Both the position numbers and the translations under genes were made by a program. Shown piece after piece: positions 52,619-64,000 of a DNA stretch of 64,000 nt (position 1 is its first letter; every line of letters starts with the position of its first letter). The notes below the pieces were generated by a model that saw only the letters and a program-made list of their open reading frames with translations, ran no database searches and was not told the origin of the DNA. The stretch spans positions 191,001-255,000 of the forward strand of contig NC_135366.1 of the NCBI RefSeq assembly GCF_051622035.1, in the 5' to 3' direction. The stretch is from Arctopsyche grandis. Lineage: Eukaryota; Arthropoda; Insecta; Trichoptera; Hydropsychidae.

Positions 52619-55600
52619 TTTTTTTTTTATCGTAAATGTTATACATATATCAACGACAATAATCATATTGTGACTTGTAGGAAATGTGTTTGTAAAGTGT
52701 ATTTTTAGCTAGTTACTTGACCAAAATTAAAGGGCTTCCCATGTTTATCGTTTTGTAAAGCTTTTGTTAAGTTTTTCCATGTGAACATATCATATCATAT
52801 CATATATATGTATATGTATATGTACACTGTTAACATTGTATTGTAAGTGTTAGCTATTTATAGATGTTATAAAAATTATATGTATACATATTTATAGCTT
52901 TAAAAAAATAAATATATACAATATATATATATATACACAATATACATAAAAGTTATTTCAATGTTTCGTGGAGATAAGACGAATAAAAGAAGTGTAAAAA
53001 ATATTCAGTATTTTTTTTAATTTATTTTTTAATCACGCAGTTGCATCCGATTGTCATCATCACAAATACTACGATATTTACGTTTCTATATATAATATAG
53101 GTTTTAATATGTATGCTAAATTTTTGTAATAAATAATTAACATATAAAATAAACTAATTTATATTTAAATTTTACTTAATATTTTTTATACTGAATGAGA
53201 AAACATTTATATATGTAGATAATAATAAAAAATAAAAAAAATCTCTATATGAAAAACAATAGATAAAAACTCAACGACTCATTTTTTTATATATGTACAT
53301 AACAATGTAATATTTGATATATAAAATCAATAATTATACAATGAGAATAAGCTGTTTCTACGCATTCTGATTTTTATGAGACGGGACGAGACGACGACGA
53401 TAAAATGTATCACTTTTGTGTATACATACAAAAAAATAGATTTGATATCAGTTTTCTTGATGAAAAAATATATAAAACGGCTAATTTTAAAAATTCAGGG
53501 TGTTCAGTGTTCAGATCGGCGGATCTTGAAATAAATTAATTCAGTATGACTCTTCTTAAATGTATACATTAAAAATTCAAGGGCAATTTGAATAAATTTC
53601 TTATCGAACCTATGAATTTCGTTAAGAAAGCTTTATTCTTTTAATAAATACAGGTCTACAAAATTCATTGACTTTTTTTTATAAATTATAATATCATTAT
53701 CACAAAATCTAAACAAAGAATCATCAGAAAACCATTCAGCCACATTAGAGTTATGTATTATACATACGTACGTATAGTACATATGTATGAAATACGATAG
53801 AGTAAGTTCAAGTTTGTAGTAGGTTTTTTACTAGTTGATTGTTCTGAGCCGTAAGTTTTGTGTAATAATTTGTTTTCAATTAATGACTGTCTTTGAGTAT
53901 TATGATGAAATTCGTGAAAAGAAAGTCAGTAAAAAAGGAATATTTAAATAGACAGTAAGAAAGATAGATAACTTAGGCCACTGAGACGATGATTTAGCAG
54001 TTTCCTCTTCTTCTACACAAGTTACACGTTCGACGCGCATCTCTGCACGTACACACAAACAAACAAACAAACATACACATATTTTTTTACACTATCTGTA
54101 CACTCTAAACATCAATTAACCAAACACCAAATAAACAAATTAAACAATGTTAATCGAATGAATACATCAAATGTTAAAAGAATACTAATTAATTAACATT
54201 TTTTAAATGTTTCTTGATGCAATCTTATAAAAATACACTCCATGTCATGGTTTAATTAAACAAAACATTATGCTGCATGAATAACTAGACACTATAATTA
54301 CATATACATACGTACGTACATATTGCAGTAGGGTTGGCAAATTTAGGAATGGATATACATACACATTTATGTATTATTTTGTTTAGACTCGGGACTCGCA
54401 GAGATGCAGCGTGCAATTGATGTTATTAAAATCGTTTAATCGCTATAATTAGATGGCTTAACTTGTCGCTCTTTACGAATACTGATCACGTCTCAAACGA
54501 GTGGTACCAAATCAAATATAGGTATGTATTTTGTTTCAATTTGAAAATACTAATTAAATTTAACTTGAAATAAAAAGTCTTTCATAATTGAAAAAAGCAC
54601 ATCTTCGTCTAGTAAGTGAGCTGTAATTTTTTTAATTTCGTGTCACTTGTAACAATAAAAACAAATAATTGAAATCGATTAATGTCATTAACATTCTTTT
54701 TCATTCAATATAAATGAAGTGGCTTCTCTGTGTAGTTTCGTTTTACTGAAAAAGTTAAAAACATTGGGCAAATGTGTCACATTTAAATCACATTCACATC
54801 TCCAGCATATGAAATAAATATGTAAGTATGTATATGTAATAATAAAAATATGGCATTCGACTTTTATAAAATAAAATACTGCATTTGAATGAAAACGTCA
54901 ATACCGCTCCTCGTTAAAATATTGTAGATTAGCGTAATTGACAAACCACCAGTAATATTTTTATTATATTAATATAATCATAATATTATATAAATGTTTA
55001 TATACATACAAAACATTAAAAACTACACAGTATTCTTAGAATAGGTATCATTTATTTTAGGTTCTCATTCTAAATACTGCGCACTATGTGCGCTTTCATC
55101 TTTTGACTATTTTATTATTTACACTTTTTTTTCTTTATTTTAATTATTTCGTACCTTAAGTGAGGAAGTTCTAGTTCAATTAATCATGTTGTGAATTCGA
55201 TGAAAAAAAAAACGACCAATTATTCGACACGACGACGGTGAAATATAAAATTATTCAGTATTTCAATGGAGGCATATGCATGTAGATGAACACGGATTCG
55301 GCGGAACTTGCACTTGAACTTGTTAATTAAGAACATTTTATCAGTTCAGTATAAACTACTTTTACTACTTACATGTATTATATAGTTATGTAGTAGTAGT
55401 AGTAGTAGTAGTAGTAGTACCTTTGAACCAAATTCACGTACAATTGTGGAAAAATTAAATGACTTTTGTACACATACAGATACAGATACACGCTAATGGA
55501 TTCGTACAATACATACATACATACAATATATATATATATATATATACTATTATAGAAAATTGTATTTTTACTGTTTTGACACACTTTATCTCACTTTTTA

Positions 55601-56246
55601 CTATTACATTTATAACATACACACACACACACACACACAGTCGAGGTTTTTCTTACAAAGGGTTGTACGGGTGTATCTACGAATAATATCCATACAGTTG
55701 ATTATCTATACACACTGTACTTCAAATACTAATTTAATAAAAAAAAAGATCTTGAAGAAGTTTGTATGGCCATACTCTGTACTTCTCAAGTACATATATA
55801 TAATAATATACATAAATGGCATATGTGTATAATACAATATGTATTGACCCTTGAAAGTACGTGTGTGTGTAGGTAAAGGTCACACATGTATAAAGTATTT
55901 ACAAAAAGAAATAAATAAAATTAGAATAATCATACATATGTATGTATGTATGTATGTCTCAGAGATACACACACATATATCCAACACATGTAGAGTGCTT
56001 TCACTACACCATGTTGACACAATTAACTATTTAGGTGACTATTTTATATGAATACACATATACTGTATTATATTCTATCTTCTTTTTTTTTGATGTGTTG
56101 ACGAACGTCGATTGTGATGTACGTGTATTATTTTTGACACTAATAGATAAGAAAATCACAAAACTTCATTTGATCAGTTGCATCGCACTTTTGGAACGAC
56201 GAAACATTTTAGCACCCCGAGCGGGCAGGGGTGCCGGTAGCTCGTG
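52619..56246. other. Long AT-rich intergenic region with microsatellites
   Basis: PDXK and GRK2 converge here. I see (AGT)n at 55390-55420, (TA)n near 55525, (CA)n near 55618, (ATGT)n near 55935 and ACGTACGTAC runs near 53765 and 54310. There is no credible exon over 3.6 kb. Part of the right side is presumably a long GRK2 3' UTR. Confidence 0.5.
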
Positions 56247-62756
<6,510 letters not shown>

Positions 62757-63342
62757 CTGCAATCAAAATTAGTCCACGAATTAGAACACACATTCATATA
62801 TATATAATATGATAATGGTCAATTGTCACAAAAAAAATAATATTATAAAATAATTTTAACTAGAAATTCAATAACTAGGAGGCTTCAACGAAATCCAACA
62901 TTCATTTATTATGATTATTATGAAAAATACCTAATCAACATGGCTGTTTGTAAATGTAAATATTTATTTCGATATTACATTTATATCACGTTATAGACAA
63001 AAAATTTTCAATTTTAATTTTAATAAAATCACAATTACTGAAAAAAAAATGCTACTTAAAATTTTATATAAAAAACTCAATTATGGACTTGTTTTGTCGA
63101 AGTTCATATCAATGAATGATAAAGGAAAAATATAATATAATATTATATAAATAATCCAAAAGATATGTACTTATAAAGTACTTGTTGAATGTACTTATAA
63201 ACTACATTCAACCAATTGAATTGTCGTCATAGAAACGAAGTTCCCAACCAACAATATTTACATACATACAAACTTTCTTTGTATGTATGTAAATATTCGA
63301 AATTATATATTAGATTTGTTTACAGGGAAGTACATATGTCAG
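62757..63342. other. GRK2 upstream intron, AT-rich
   Basis: No RH-domain exon is visible here. AT-rich with CATACATACAAA / TTTGTATGTATG flanking a short spacer near 63262-63290 (a small inverted repeat). Confidence 0.45.
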
Positions 63343-63620
63343 CCAGCAGCATATCTCGGTCGTTAAGCTTCTGCCTAGCACCGAGAGGCGCTGGGTTCGA
63401 TCCTATGAGCTGACCTCGATTGAAAAGAATTTTTCCGAGTATATCTGTAGTGCTGCTGGTCAGACCGGGATATTTGTGACTCCAGGTCGATCTTTTCCTA
63501 TCAGAGTTTGCCAATTTTGTCTAATTTCATTGTTGAAACGGTTCCCGATTAAAAATTGGCTAAGAAGCTTCCTACCTACTATGTCACCACTATTTGAGTA
63601 TTATTAATGTACAATAAAAT
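63343..63620 (+). mobile_element. tRNA-derived SINE, better-preserved copy
   Basis: The head reads GCATATCTCGGTCGTTAAGC, then TAGCACCGAGAGGCGCTGGG and a box-B GGTTCGATCC at about 63392. The body (CCTCGATTGAAAAGAA, TTTGCCAATTTTGTCTAATTT, CATTGTTGAAACGGTTCC) is shared with the inverted copy at 39600-39815. No complete tRNA cloverleaf is evident, so I call it a SINE and not a tRNA gene. Confidence 0.65.
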
Positions 63621-64000
63621 GTATGTACAATTCATAGATGTCTCGTTAATTTGCGAGTTTTCAGTGTCTCGTAATTCAGCGACTTGTATAATAAAAAATG
63701 CTGTATTATTTGTAATTGGCCAGTAAGGCGCATTGGGTTTTACCTGTAAGGCCTTCCTGTTTATAAAATGTTATAAAAAAAATGATATATGTTTCTCTTT
63801 ATTATCGATTGCATATTTAACTATCGAAAAATATTGATAAAAGTCAATTTTGATTTTCAAAATTGTTTCATTTATTTGAAAAAATACAAAAGATTAATTC
63901 ATAATAAGCCAATTTGGATAAAAATTTCTAGTAACACTACCATTTTTCATACACGCAAAAGTCTATAAGTGATTAAATGAAAACGAAACGAAATTTGTAT
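63621..64000. other. AT-rich sequence to window end
   Basis: Nothing recognised beyond a possible continuation of the SINE tail (GGCCAGTAAGGCGCATTGGG, CCTGTAAGGCCTTCC). Presumably still GRK2 intron. Confidence 0.4.

Noticed and set aside
63343-63420. Possible tRNA gene because of the GGTTCGATCC box
   Set aside because: No acceptor-stem pairing or cloverleaf could be made, and the body recurs at 39600 with a diverged head, which fits a SINE.

Overview
The window is nuclear DNA from an animal, almost certainly an insect. Genes have short spliceosomal introns (mostly 70-150 bp). Intergenic DNA is AT-rich with many ATGTATGT-type microsatellites. Protein sequences match insect forms (Gprk1-like GRK, a 217-residue PI synthase, a 56-residue 'oxen'-like complex III subunit). 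The jockey-like LINE tails resemble those I know from Lepidoptera and relatives, but the order cannot be fixed from this window.

Eleven host genes can be modelled exon by exon. On the + strand: PI synthase (CDIPT, 9231-10339), mitochondrial co-chaperone HSC20 (23436-24407), complex III subunit UQCR10 (36078-36551), RabGAP TBC1D10/whacked (41205-46065), BLOC1S1 (49492-50073) and pyridoxal kinase (51376-52618). On the - strand: chaperonin subunit CCT6 (13059-15073), myosin chaperone UNC45 (17208-20054, uninterrupted), deubiquitinase USP32 (25878-34142, 23 exons), mitochondrial ribosomal protein L18 (37741-38334) and a GRK2-family kinase (56247-62756, 5' end beyond the window). Each joined model keeps one open frame across all its junctions. 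They are ordinary housekeeping genes with no operon-like organisation. Three act in mitochondria (HSC20, UQCR10, MRPL18) and three are chaperones or co-chaperones (CCT6, UNC45, HSC20).

The space between genes is dominated by mobile DNA. Region 1-8013 is a GC-rich block followed by nested repeats: a 5'-truncated LINE split by a solo LTR, a decayed hAT transposon split by another solo LTR and a second LINE, then a 3.6 kb non-autonomous LTR element with two apparently identical 915-bp LTRs, a 4-bp target duplication and an interior made of tandem arrays. Region 20.2-23.0 kb holds a LINE tail and a small LTR element (TRIM) with 162-bp LTRs; a diverged relative sits in a GRK intron at about 59.0-59.85 kb. 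Region 38.3-40.75 kb is a patchwork of palindromic elements, a MITE, a SINE and solo-LTR sequence. The 3 kb TBC1D10 intron carries a GC-rich minisatellite, a foldback element with long GACAAAATGT-based inverted repeats and another LINE tail. 52.6-56.2 kb and 46.1-49.4 kb are AT-rich and mostly featureless.

I found no clear new enzymatic or defence system. The most unusual material is the family of coding-free LTR elements: recent insertion, LTRs that contain copies of their own terminus, tandem-array interiors, and TRIM subfamilies sharing internal ends.
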